DNA from: JALZUE01 sp051251725
Lineage (GTDB): Bacteria; Pseudomonadota; Gammaproteobacteria; Enterobacterales; Alteromonadaceae
Direction of reading: 5' to 3'
Assembly: GCA_051251725.1 (NCBI GenBank)
Contig: JBPOFN010000006.1
Span: forward strand, 1-64,000
DNA length: 64,000 nucleotides
Part shown: positions 1 to 7,728 of the stretch, in pieces
Position numbering within the stretch: the stretch's first letter is position 1
How the letters are laid out: each line of letters starts with the position of its first letter
Position numbers and translations under genes: made by a program
Notes under the pieces: model-generated
The model's database searches: none
Told to the model about the DNA's origin: nothing
Seen by the model: only the letters and a program-made list of their open reading frames with translations

Positions 1-74
1 TCCAATAAAATAAATTAGAGCAACTTTAAATTGAAAGATTAATTCAGGAAATGTGCTGTTGGCCGGACGTTTAC
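1..74 (-). mobile_element. Terminal end of a first IS66-family copy (cut by window start)
   Basis: These 74 bases are identical to 3511-3584, the tnpA-side end of the complete IS66 element further right. The IS boundary is at base 74, where the inverted repeat ends in ccggacgtttac. The rest of this copy lies to the left of the window. It cuts straight into the AhpD-like reading frame that begins at base 75. Confidence 0.85.
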
Positions 75-390
75 AATAAACCAGTGTGCATTCTGTATAG
101 ATATGCACAGCAAATATGCGCTGAGCCAAGGTGAAACTCAGGAACGTATTATTGGCTTAAACGCTTGGCGTGATATGCCTCTATACTCTGAGACAGAACT
201 GGTAGCATTACGTTGGGCAGAGTATTTGACTTCAGGTAAACCTGTGGACGATGAAAATTATCAGAAAGTGGTACAGGCACTAGGTGAACAAGCCGTTGTA
301 GATTTGACCATTGCAATTAATTCAATCAACAGTTGGAATCGAATTGCCAAAACATTTAAGCCAGAGGTGGGCAGCTATAAACCACAATAA
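75..390 (+). pseudogene. AhpD/carboxymuconolactone decarboxylase-like gene, 5' end removed by IS66
   Basis: The open frame runs from the IS66 boundary to a stop at 388-390. Its first residues read TINQCAFCIDMHSKYA, which carries the CxxC-x3-H active-site motif of the AhpD/CMD peroxidase-like family. The ATG at 103 lies inside this motif, after both cysteines, so it cannot be the true start. In the family about 30-50 residues normally precede the motif; here they are replaced by IS66 sequence. The remaining part is a normal all-helical CMD domain ending in SWNRIAKTF. The gene is therefore a truncated remnant, probably without a promoter of its own unless the IS supplies one. It was likely once coupled to the AraC-type regulator that overlaps its 3' end. 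Confidence 0.8.
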
Positions 391-1147
391 ATCATTTAAA
401 CAAGCATTCAACTTTCAGCTGTCTCATCCATCAGGACAGCTGTCTGCGTTTGTTCAGGGAATATGGTCAGTATCTGTATTTCAACCAGACTCAGTAAGGA
501 AGTCACTTTATTCTGATGCAGTCAGTGGTATTATTTTTAATTTTTCTGGTGACATAATAATTGGCAATGAAACTCTTCCGGAAGGTGTAATAATGCTACC
601 GGTAAAGAAGCAGGCTGAGAACATTGTATTGGTTTCTGGGGCACAACTCGCCGGCATCCGCTTCCACCCAGCGATTGGTTATGGTGTATTAGGGAAGCAC
701 TACGATAAGCCAACCTTATTATTGCCTGAAGAAGATGAACTGTATAACCTCTACCAGGTTTTTTCTGAACTCAGAACGCAAAAAGACAACGATAGGCAGG
801 TTAAAGCTCTGTACCTGTGGGCAAAAAAGAACCTGGATTTTACCAATGTGATCCCAGATTCTTTGGAAAAAGCACTAGAATCTATTGAACAAGACGAAGC
901 TCTGGGGCAACTAAATGAAAGTATTAAATTGAGCCAACGACAAGTCGAGCGTCTTTTTAAACTCTGGCTGGGGATGACGCCCAAACATTATCAGCGAATT
1001 TTAAGAATTAAAAAAGCAATTAGTTTTTTACGGCGGCATAAAAACGTAAATCTAGCGGATGTCTCTCAACAATTCGGATTCAGTGATCAGGCTCATATGA
1101 CACGAGAATTTCGCACTATTGCATGCATCACGCCAGGACAAGTATAA
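311..1147 (+). CDS. AraC-family transcriptional regulator
   Basis: The C-terminal ~100 residues form an AraC/XylS double helix-turn-helix: LSQRQVERLFKLWLGMTPK is the first HTH and DVSQQFGFSDQAHMTREF the second, followed by TPGQV. The N-terminal ~170 residues look like the ligand domain of short AraC proteins (SGQLSAFVQGIWSVSV near the start). The TTG at 311 gives 278 residues but overlaps the AhpD frame by 80 bases, and there is no ATG near the expected start. The real start is uncertain and may be a non-ATG codon around 370-400 coupled to the AhpD stop. The protein ends four residues after TPG, shorter than usual. The two neighbouring genes probably formed an AhpD/AraC pair unrelated to the polysaccharide locus. 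Confidence 0.75.
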   Translation: MQLIQSTVGIELPKHLSQRWAAINHNKSFKQAFNFQLSHPSGQLSAFVQGIWSVSVFQPDSVRKSLYSDAVSGIIFNFSGDIIIGNETLPEGVIMLPVKKQAENIVLVSGAQLAGIRFHPAIGYGVLGKHYDKPTLLLPEEDELYNLYQVFSELRTQKDNDRQVKALYLWAKKNLDFTNVIPDSLEKALESIEQDEALGQLNESIKLSQRQVERLFKLWLGMTPKHYQRILRIKKAISFLRRHKNVNLADVSQQFGFSDQAHMTREFRTIACITPGQV

Positions 1148-1235
1148 AAAGTCATGAGCTTTCAGGTTTTGATTCTATCGACAAGCATCGATAGTCAGCC
1201 TCATATACTTAAGTCTGAGCCAAAGCGGATTAAAC

Positions 1236-1257
1236 GTGAACGTCCGGTGATCTGCAC
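1236..1257. repeat. IS66 left terminal inverted repeat
   Basis: The sequence starts gtgaacgtccgg and pairs with the right end at 3563-3584, with mismatches concentrated in the middle. The tnpC stop codon begins immediately after it, at 1258. Confidence 0.75.
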
Positions 1258-2758
1258 CTAGCTAAGTTTAACATTCCAAGGAAGTAGTTTTTCTACGTCA
1301 ACCTGTTCATAGCTTAGCTGATCAAGACAATGCGCAATATAGTCAAATGGCGTTAAACCATTAGCTTTAGCGGTTTCTATTATTGAGTACAACATCGCAC
1401 TGGATTTTGCGCCGTTAGCCGTATTTGAGAACATCCATTTCTTTCTGCCAATAACAAACGGTTTTACCGCGCTCTGCACGATTGTTATCAATAAATAAAT
1501 GTCCATCATCAATATAGCGAGTGAGTTTTTGACATTGATTTTGACAATATTGTATCGCTTTACCTAATGTCGTTTTCGGCGGTACATTCGCTTTGGCTAG
1601 CCATTGGGATAACTTATCAAGCAACGGTTTCGTTTTTTCTTGGCGGGTTTGATATTTTTCAGCAACGCTTTTATCTTTCAGGCTGGTTTCTATGCGGTAA
1701 AGCTTTTGTATCATGCTCAAGGCCATGTCTGCTTTGCCCGTTTTACCTTTAGGTTGCGCGGTTTTCGCTTCAATAAATTTTCGACGTGCGTGCGCCCAAC
1801 AACCCGCTAACGTAGCCGTCGTTTTTTCATAGCCCGCATAACCATCAACTTGCAAGTAACCCGAAAATCCTTGTAAATAATCTACCGCACACTGACCAGC
1901 CCGACCTGATTGATAGTCGTAAAGTACAATGTTGGGTGTATTCGTTTTATTGGGAGAATCTGTGCCTGTGCAATAAAGCCACATATAACTTTTCACTTTA
2001 TCTTCACTAATAACTTTCAATGTTGTTTCATCCGCTTGAATGACTTTTTGTTGTAACAGTGTTTCCTGAAGCCGCTGGTAAAGTGGGATAAACAAGTCTG
2101 AACTTTTCATCATCCAATCCGCCATCGTTTTTCGGCTTAGCTCAATACCATATTGTTTGAATAAGCTTTCTTGACGATAAAGTGGCAGCGCATATTGGTA
2201 TTTGCTGATGATTATTTGGCTTAACAAAGTCGCTGTCGCAATGCCTTTGGGGATTGGACTTGTTGGTACCGGCGCTAGCTTGATTTTTGTCGAGGTACTT
2301 TGTTTTTCACACGACCGGCAGCTGTATTTTAATCGCACATGCTCAATCACTTTTACTTGTGCAGGAATGAATTCAAGTTTTTCACTACGCTCATCACCCA
2401 TTTGATGTAATTCGTTGCCACAACAATCACAGGTTTTATCTTCAATGTCATGAATGATAACTTCTCGGGGCAAATCTTTGGGGAGCTTTTTACGCACAGG
2501 CTTTTTCTTTGTGGTAGCAGCAGTAGAAGCGGGTTCATCCTCAACAAGTGCTAGTTCGGTTTCCGCTTCATTAAATAAATCCCCTTGCGCGGGATGTCCT
2601 TCAATGCGCACGCCAAAACGCTGCTGTTGGGCAAGGCGAAACTGTTCCATTAGATGCAGTTTCTCTGCTGTCAGGTTTTTAACTTGTGACTGAAGCGAAA
2701 GCACCATGGCTTGTAGTGTTTCGGGGTCGGTTGGTAGCGGTTTAGTTTTATCAGTCAT
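1258..2758 (-). pseudogene. tnpC: IS66 transposase TnpC (DDE), broken by a frameshift
   Basis: The first 430 or so residues are a standard IS66 transposase: N-terminal leucine-rich region, zinc-binding CDCCGNEL and SCRSCE, then the DDE core with QADETTLKV and DGYAGYEK. The frame then runs DNNRAERGKTVCYWQ and stops at 1415. The expected continuation, RAVKPFVIGRKKWMFSNTANGA, is present in another frame to a stop at 1258. Comparing the two, a two-base loss (cgcgcg to cgcg) near 1466-1472 explains the break. The combined length of about 500 residues is normal. This copy is probably unable to transpose on its own unless frameshifting rescues it. Confidence 0.85.
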
Positions 2759-2844
2759 GCTGTTATTTTATCAAAAAACGGGGCTAACTTGTGGCGCTTA
2801 TTTAGATTATTTCGTGATCAATAAATACTGCTTATGATCACAGG

Positions 2845-3195
2845 TTAAAAGGCGACTGTTTCATAAGTAATAGCTTGATGCCCTAGTACATCAAAGCCGT
2901 CAAACAGCCAATGCAATTGCTGCTCGGTTAAATTCAAAGATTGTTGATTAAGCTTTTTAGGCCACTTAAAGATATCTTTTTCTAGGCGTTTGTACCAAAG
3001 CGCAAATCCCATCTTATCCCAGTATAAAATTTTAAGTTTATCGCGGCCTTTATTGCAAAAAACATAAACGCTGCCATTCAGCGGCGCGCATTGCATTTGT
3101 TGCTCAACAATCACAGATAAGCCATTTATCGACTTACGAAAATCAACAAAGTCAGGATAAAGAAAAACATCAGGCACAGCAGTAAACATCTTCAT
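2845..3195 (-). CDS. tnpB: IS66 accessory protein TnpB (Orf2 type)
   Basis: At 116 residues with VYVFCNKGRDKLKILYWDKMGF, it is the classic IS66 Orf2 motif set and normal in length. Its start overlaps the stop of tnpA by four bases (ATGA), so the two are translationally coupled. It is needed for IS66 transposition together with TnpA and TnpC, though its exact biochemical role is unclear. Both TnpA and TnpB look intact while TnpC is broken. Confidence 0.9.
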   Translation of the reverse strand: MKMFTAVPDVFLYPDFVDFRKSINGLSVIVEQQMQCAPLNGSVYVFCNKGRDKLKILYWDKMGFALWYKRLEKDIFKWPKKLNQQSLNLTEQQLHWLFDGFDVLGHQAITYETVAF

Positions 3196-3503
3196 AAAGC
3201 TAAACCGTTAAGTTGCTCAGCAAGGTACAGTGCCGAAGTCGTGCTGGGCAGTGATAACTCACCCGCGGATATTTTTAAGGTGATCGCTTCATTTAGGGAC
3301 TCACTGACAAGCGTGGTTTGCTGACTAATGACATGAGCCTGAATAAAATCAGCTTGTGGCTGAGCATGACGAACGATGGACTTGCGACCATAAAAATATT
3401 TAGGGTTGAGTTGGTGTTGCTGACAAAACGTTGGAACAGATAAGCCGCTGGCTATTTGTTTATCAATGAGGATTTTCCAATCATCAAGTGTTCTGCGCTG
3501 CAT
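3192..3503 (-). CDS. tnpA: IS66 protein TnpA
   Basis: Small IS66 Orf1-type protein (about 103 residues) with an N-terminal helix-turn-helix-like segment DDWKILIDKQIASGLSVPTFC. I chose the ATG at 3501-3503 because GGAG lies six bases upstream of it; a TTG at 3515 would put that site inside the gene. It overlaps tnpB by four bases. A second copy of this gene must begin just left of base 1. Confidence 0.85.
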   Translation of the reverse strand: MQRRTLDDWKILIDKQIASGLSVPTFCQQHQLNPKYFYGRKSIVRHAQPQADFIQAHVISQQTTLVSESLNEAITLKISAGELSLPSTTSALYLAEQLNGLAL

Positions 3504-3562
3504 GGGTTGCTCCAATAAAATAAATTAGAGCAACTTTAAATTGAAAGATTAATTCAGGAAAT

Positions 3563-3584
3563 GTGCTGTTGGCCGGACGTTTAC
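3563..3584. repeat. IS66 right terminal inverted repeat
   Basis: It ends in ccggacgtttac; the same end occurs at 53-74 in the first copy. It lies upstream of tnpA. Confidence 0.8.
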
Positions 3585-3729
3585 GGTACTACTATGTTTA
3601 AGTTTACTATATACCTATTCCATTAAAAAACAGGCTGATTTATACTTATAGGCGTCTTAACGTTATGAACAATTCAATTTGAGAACGTCGACTACCTACT
3701 CATCCAAAAATTATCAACTTGTGCAGCTG

Positions 3730-6000
3730 TTATTTCTGCCGATGGCCTAGGTCCGTTATGTCTTGAACTAAGAACAACGACTTCAGTGAAGCTAGTTTGA
3801 TCTGTGCTACGGTATAGTTATCAACGATTTTTGATTCAACCTTATGTGTAGTTCCTGTGTGTGGGTCCCAAAGTTGAAGTTTTTGTGGACCGCGCAACTC
3901 AACACTTGCATCAATTAGCTGAGCTGTTGAATTTGAAAAGTAATATATGTTTCGTCCTTCTTTTACTTTATGTAGATAAAGCAACATGCCTTTTTTTGTG
4001 TTGATAGTAGGTGCTACGTCAACAAAACGAACATCTGGCTCGGGATGTGCTTTTTCTAGAATCTTAGCTAACACGCTGCGATCTTTTTTAAAACCGGGCG
4101 CGAAGTAGGCATTCCCCCCTGCGGTATTCGTGCGTTTTATATTTTCCTGAGCATTCGCTAGGGTTGAATCAACACCGAAAATTTCCTTGATGGTGTTTTG
4201 TACATCCTCATCGTGACCAAATTCGGCGGACTTAACCGGTAGTTTTGAGGTTGCGATAATCGTTCCGCCTGCATCATAAAAGGCTTTTATTTTTTGTAGG
4301 TTACTCCAGTAAATCACCTTGCCACCGGGCATGATCAGAATTTTATACTGTTCATAATTTACTTCATTATTAAGTTTGAGTGTATCTCCCTCAATCGAAC
4401 AGCGGTCGTCGAATACTTCTGGATGAAGGTAAGTGAAATCTCTGCGCACGCCGCTGCTCAAACTGGTGCTGAGCTCATTCATGTCAGTTTCGTCGGGGAT
4501 AAATAAGCCTGGATGAATTTTTCGTTCTTTTCTACCAACGGGAGCATCGAGTTCGGCATGAGCATACATCGAAGCAATAGGATACAGCACCGCAATATCG
4601 GCCACATGTCGACCTTCACGAAGGAGCACAGAAGAACGCCCGACCCATTGATTGTAATCATTTAGATCAGCTGCGATCTCAGGATTGAAGTTTGAGATCA
4701 GCGGCTGAATGCCTATGCGTTCTGGGACGTACCACATGCCGTGCGGTATAAAAACGTTTGCACCAAAAGCAAACATTTCTGTGCCGGCACGATATAACAT
4801 ATCTGTGTTAAACGGAACTTTGCCTTCATCGGATGCTCGAAAGTTACCGTAAATCTCTACCGACGTAAGCGCTTTGTCATAGTTATACGAAGCAGAGCTC
4901 GTTAATTTAAAACCTTCACGACCATGACTATAGTAGTGAATAGAATCCATCATCGGAATATCACTGTGTTCGTAGAACTTCATGGCATCGCCAGCCATAA
5001 AAGTTGATTGAGGATGATATTGCCCCATCGCATGACCTGATGATTGAACGCCATGCTTAGCGGCCCATTCCTGTATTTTACGAGGATAACCGTCTGACAT
5101 TAGCTCTGAACGGAACGAGAACAAAGCTACGCGAGCGGCATCTGTTTCTGGGCCAATGGACTCCCACAATGCTGGGTAGAGAGACACAGGGCTGTAGCCA
5201 TATTTCGCTTTAAACTTGTCGTTAAAAACAGGTGTCCAAACGCGATGCTCAGGATAACGCATAGTGATATCATCGAAGAAGGTCATCTTGATGGTGGAGC
5301 CAAAATGACTTGAAAAACGCTTGTAATATTCATCATAAGTTATTGATAAAAATTTATCGACCGACTCTGGATTCAGATAATCAACTTTATCGGCATTTTT
5401 TCCGCCAGGTACATCGCGCAAGCCTGTAAATATCATCAACTTCCAAGATCCAACAGGAACATTCCATGATACCGTATTGTTGGACGGATGAAGCTCTAAC
5501 CGTTCGAACGTTTTTACGTTCATCGCAACGGCACCCATGTGAGTTCCTTTAGGAAGTGCTCGTTCCCATTTGGTTGGTCCCGTCACTTCCTCTTGAAGCA
5601 TATCTAGGCGAGTCATCGTGTCATTGGGGAATTTTTCCTTCATCTTGCCGCCGGCAGAGCCGCTAGGAAAGTTGATGTCATCATAAAAAATAACATTCAT
5701 CCCAAGTGACTTACTGGTATTTAAGATGTGACCATACTGCTCAAAGTAATCATCAGTGAGGTATTTCGGCTTCGTCGGGGTCATTGGTACCGGTGCAACA
5801 CCGCCAAAGCCACTTTCGTGGTTAGCACTTTTAAGTTGCGCTTCTATGTCTTTCTTATTTAGCGTGCCATTTAAATGTAAAAGCGGTTGGCTTTTAAAAA
5901 TATTCGGCGGCTGCACAAACGTTTTCTCCAGTGTGTCTGCAGACGCTATCGAGGCAAACAAAATAAATGGTGATAACAGTGTATTTATTAATCTTTTCAT
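3730..6000 (-). CDS. Divergent GH106-like glycoside hydrolase, secreted
   Basis: The protein has 756 residues with a signal peptide (about 1-21, ending ASIASA). The core resembles the TIM-barrel part of GH106 alpha-L-rhamnosidases but is shorter. KMTFFDDITMRYPEHRVWT followed by FKAKYGYSPVSLYPALW parallels the DSYEVGGQNW...FKEKYGYDLVPFLPLF block of the two long GH106 proteins in this window, and YNYDKALTSVEIYGNF parallels their later YNKNIISTESFTASP block. A Rossmann-like segment (YKILIMPGGKVIYW, GGTIIATSKLP) and a beta-rich tail follow, as in GH106. The terminal jelly-roll domain of GH106 is missing. It is the last gene of a probable operon with the upstream sulfatase (177-bp gap) and GH39. 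I infer action on rhamnose- or uronate-containing ulvan fragments; the exact substrate is unknown. Confidence 0.6.
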   Translation of the reverse strand: MKRLINTLLSPFILFASIASADTLEKTFVQPPNIFKSQPLLHLNGTLNKKDIEAQLKSANHESGFGGVAPVPMTPTKPKYLTDDYFEQYGHILNTSKSLGMNVIFYDDINFPSGSAGGKMKEKFPNDTMTRLDMLQEEVTGPTKWERALPKGTHMGAVAMNVKTFERLELHPSNNTVSWNVPVGSWKLMIFTGLRDVPGGKNADKVDYLNPESVDKFLSITYDEYYKRFSSHFGSTIKMTFFDDITMRYPEHRVWTPVFNDKFKAKYGYSPVSLYPALWESIGPETDAARVALFSFRSELMSDGYPRKIQEWAAKHGVQSSGHAMGQYHPQSTFMAGDAMKFYEHSDIPMMDSIHYYSHGREGFKLTSSASYNYDKALTSVEIYGNFRASDEGKVPFNTDMLYRAGTEMFAFGANVFIPHGMWYVPERIGIQPLISNFNPEIAADLNDYNQWVGRSSVLLREGRHVADIAVLYPIASMYAHAELDAPVGRKERKIHPGLFIPDETDMNELSTSLSSGVRRDFTYLHPEVFDDRCSIEGDTLKLNNEVNYEQYKILIMPGGKVIYWSNLQKIKAFYDAGGTIIATSKLPVKSAEFGHDEDVQNTIKEIFGVDSTLANAQENIKRTNTAGGNAYFAPGFKKDRSVLAKILEKAHPEPDVRFVDVAPTINTKKGMLLYLHKVKEGRNIYYFSNSTAQLIDASVELRGPQKLQLWDPHTGTTHKVESKIVDNYTVAQIKLASLKSLFLVQDITDLGHRQK

Positions 6001-6177
6001 ATGTATTTCCGTGTTTTATTTAGTCAGTATTCCAGCGCTATTGACTTAGTTATATGTAACACTTCATATCAGCTTTGATGTAGTGAACGAAGGGTACCGG
6101 CCCCTGACTTCTAGCCAAACTCATGCAGCGAGCTTTATAAAGATATATGACATTTTATTTTGCTGTTGAAGTAGCAA

Positions 6178-7650
6178 TTAATCACGTGGCAAGTATGCTT
6201 CACTTTGTTGTTTTATTTGTTTGAGCTTGGCGCTCATTTTTTGTATCGCCGCTTGGTGTTTTTGTTCTGAGACCACATTTGTCGTTTCTTCTGGATCAAC
6301 GCTCAAATCAAACAACATTGACTCTAGCTCACCTCTTGGTGTCTGGTATTCGGTATAAATTAACTGTTCACTAATTAACGTATCACCTGATTTAAATCGA
6401 GAATAAGCATAATCGCTATGTTCTGCATTGGGATTGCTTAATAATGGCGCTAAACTTTTCCCGAATATTTGTTGTTTTAATGTCTCGCTTGGGGCTAATC
6501 CACTCAGCTCAACTATAGTAGGAAATATATCAATTAAACTGACTAATACGTCCGACTTTACCGCTGATCTTTTATGAGGAGCATCAATAATCAACGGAAT
6601 TTGTAGGGCCTTATTTAACATATTGTGTTTACCCCAAAAATTATGTTCTCCGAGGTTAAAACCGTGATCACTGGTTAATACCACAATGGTATTGTCACGA
6701 ATTCCTAGCGCATCTAAAGTTGATAAAACTTCACCCACTTGTTGGTCAATAAAACTCACTGCGGCGTAGTAACCTAACAACGACGAGCGATGAAATTCAT
6801 CGGAGTTATAAGGGATATTTTTAAAGTGGTAACCCTTAATTTCCCCAGAGCCATTTAATGATGCAGGCGAATTAATAGGTTTGTTTCTTAGTGATGATGG
6901 CTGGAAGTTAGTGTCTTTATAAAGGTCAAAATATTTTTGTGGGGCGTTAAAAGGTAAGTGTGGTCGACGAAAACCAGTTGCTATGAAAAATGGTTTATCC
7001 GTTTGCACTAATCGTTTTAAATCATTTACCGTTTTTTGTTTCACTTGGCCGTCATAATAAACGTCATCAGGTTGATCTGAACTTTCGAACCAAGGGCCTC
7101 TTTTACCAAATCGTGGAGATGGTTTAATATAGTTTTTAGAATCCTCACTGTAATAACCGGGCCCTTTTGCCATAGGCTCCCATGCTGGCTCAGACCAACT
7201 GTTTTCATTTGAATCTTGTCGACTATGAAATATTTTTCCATTTGATACCGTGTAATAACCTGATGTTTTAAAGAATTCCCCCATGGTGATCGCTTCTGGC
7301 ACTTCGCGTTCAGCGTTGCCTAAATAATCAATAAAACGCGTTTTATGTGGCAATGTACTGGTCATCATACTGGCGCGAGATGCGCCACACACAGGAACAT
7401 TTGCGTAAGCTCTGTTAAATAAAACGCCTTCACTAGCTAATTTATCTAGATTGGGCGTAATGGCTTTTTCATCCCCCATTGCACCCATAGCAACGCGATA
7501 GTCATCAACAATAATAAATAATACATTGGGCTGTTTATTTTCTGGCTTGGTCACCAAGGTAGCATGACTATTGATTGCGCACCCCGTCAGGGACGACAGT
7601 GTACCAATCACTAATAACCATAAATTGGTGACCTTGTTTGTAAGTAACAT
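6178..7650 (-). CDS. Family S1 sulfatase, iduronate-2-sulfatase-like, lipoprotein
   Basis: A lipoprotein signal ends in LTGC (Cys24), so the enzyme is probably attached to a membrane and exported. The alkaline-phosphatase-type core begins with NVLFIIVDDYR (metal-binding Asp pair). It has the catalytic sequence CGASRASMMT, in which Cys88 should be converted to formylglycine by an external maturase. This is C-x-A-S-R rather than the common C-x-P-S-R, a known variant of iduronate-2-sulfatase-like enzymes. Later motifs are VLTSDHGFNLGEHNFWGKH (metal and substrate residues) and SVDPEETTNV at the C-terminus. Overall similarity suggests sulfatase subfamily S1_7, which occurs in ulvan loci. It lies 78 bp downstream of GH39 in the same direction. 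Confidence 0.85.
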   Translation of the reverse strand: MLLTNKVTNLWLLVIGTLSSLTGCAINSHATLVTKPENKQPNVLFIIVDDYRVAMGAMGDEKAITPNLDKLASEGVLFNRAYANVPVCGASRASMMTSTLPHKTRFIDYLGNAEREVPEAITMGEFFKTSGYYTVSNGKIFHSRQDSNENSWSEPAWEPMAKGPGYYSEDSKNYIKPSPRFGKRGPWFESSDQPDDVYYDGQVKQKTVNDLKRLVQTDKPFFIATGFRRPHLPFNAPQKYFDLYKDTNFQPSSLRNKPINSPASLNGSGEIKGYHFKNIPYNSDEFHRSSLLGYYAAVSFIDQQVGEVLSTLDALGIRDNTIVVLTSDHGFNLGEHNFWGKHNMLNKALQIPLIIDAPHKRSAVKSDVLVSLIDIFPTIVELSGLAPSETLKQQIFGKSLAPLLSNPNAEHSDYAYSRFKSGDTLISEQLIYTEYQTPRGELESMLFDLSVDPEETTNVVSEQKHQAAIQKMSAKLKQIKQQSEAYLPRD

Positions 7651-7728
7651 TTCATATCCTTGGGTCTTACAATGTTGAGAGCGTTAATCATCCAAAATTA
7701 GTAAGTACCTGGTTGTTGAGGTTAAAGG

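Larger units (their letters stand above)
1236..3584 (-). mobile_element. IS66-family insertion sequence, second copy, complete but with frameshifted transposase
   Basis: Ends are imperfect inverted repeats: gtgaacgtccggtgatctgcac at 1236-1257 against the complement of 3563-3584 (gtaaacgtccgg, then cagcac). Inside are the three IS66 genes in the usual order tnpA, tnpB, tnpC, all on the minus strand. The 8 bases flanking the left end (gattaaac) and the right end (ggtactac) do not match, so the target duplication expected for IS66 is absent. That suggests recombination with another copy, such as the one ending at base 74, rather than simple insertion here. Confidence 0.9.

Noticed and set aside
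751..984. Minus-strand frame opposite the AraC regulator
   Set aside because: Shadow frame of a well-supported gene.
1228..3592. 8-bp target duplication around the complete IS66 copy
   Set aside because: Flanks gattaaac and ggtactac do not match.
6091..6106. gggtaccgg upstream of the GH106-like gene as a variant promoter
   Set aside because: It lacks GGGTATC in either direction and has no TGNC block at 15 nt.
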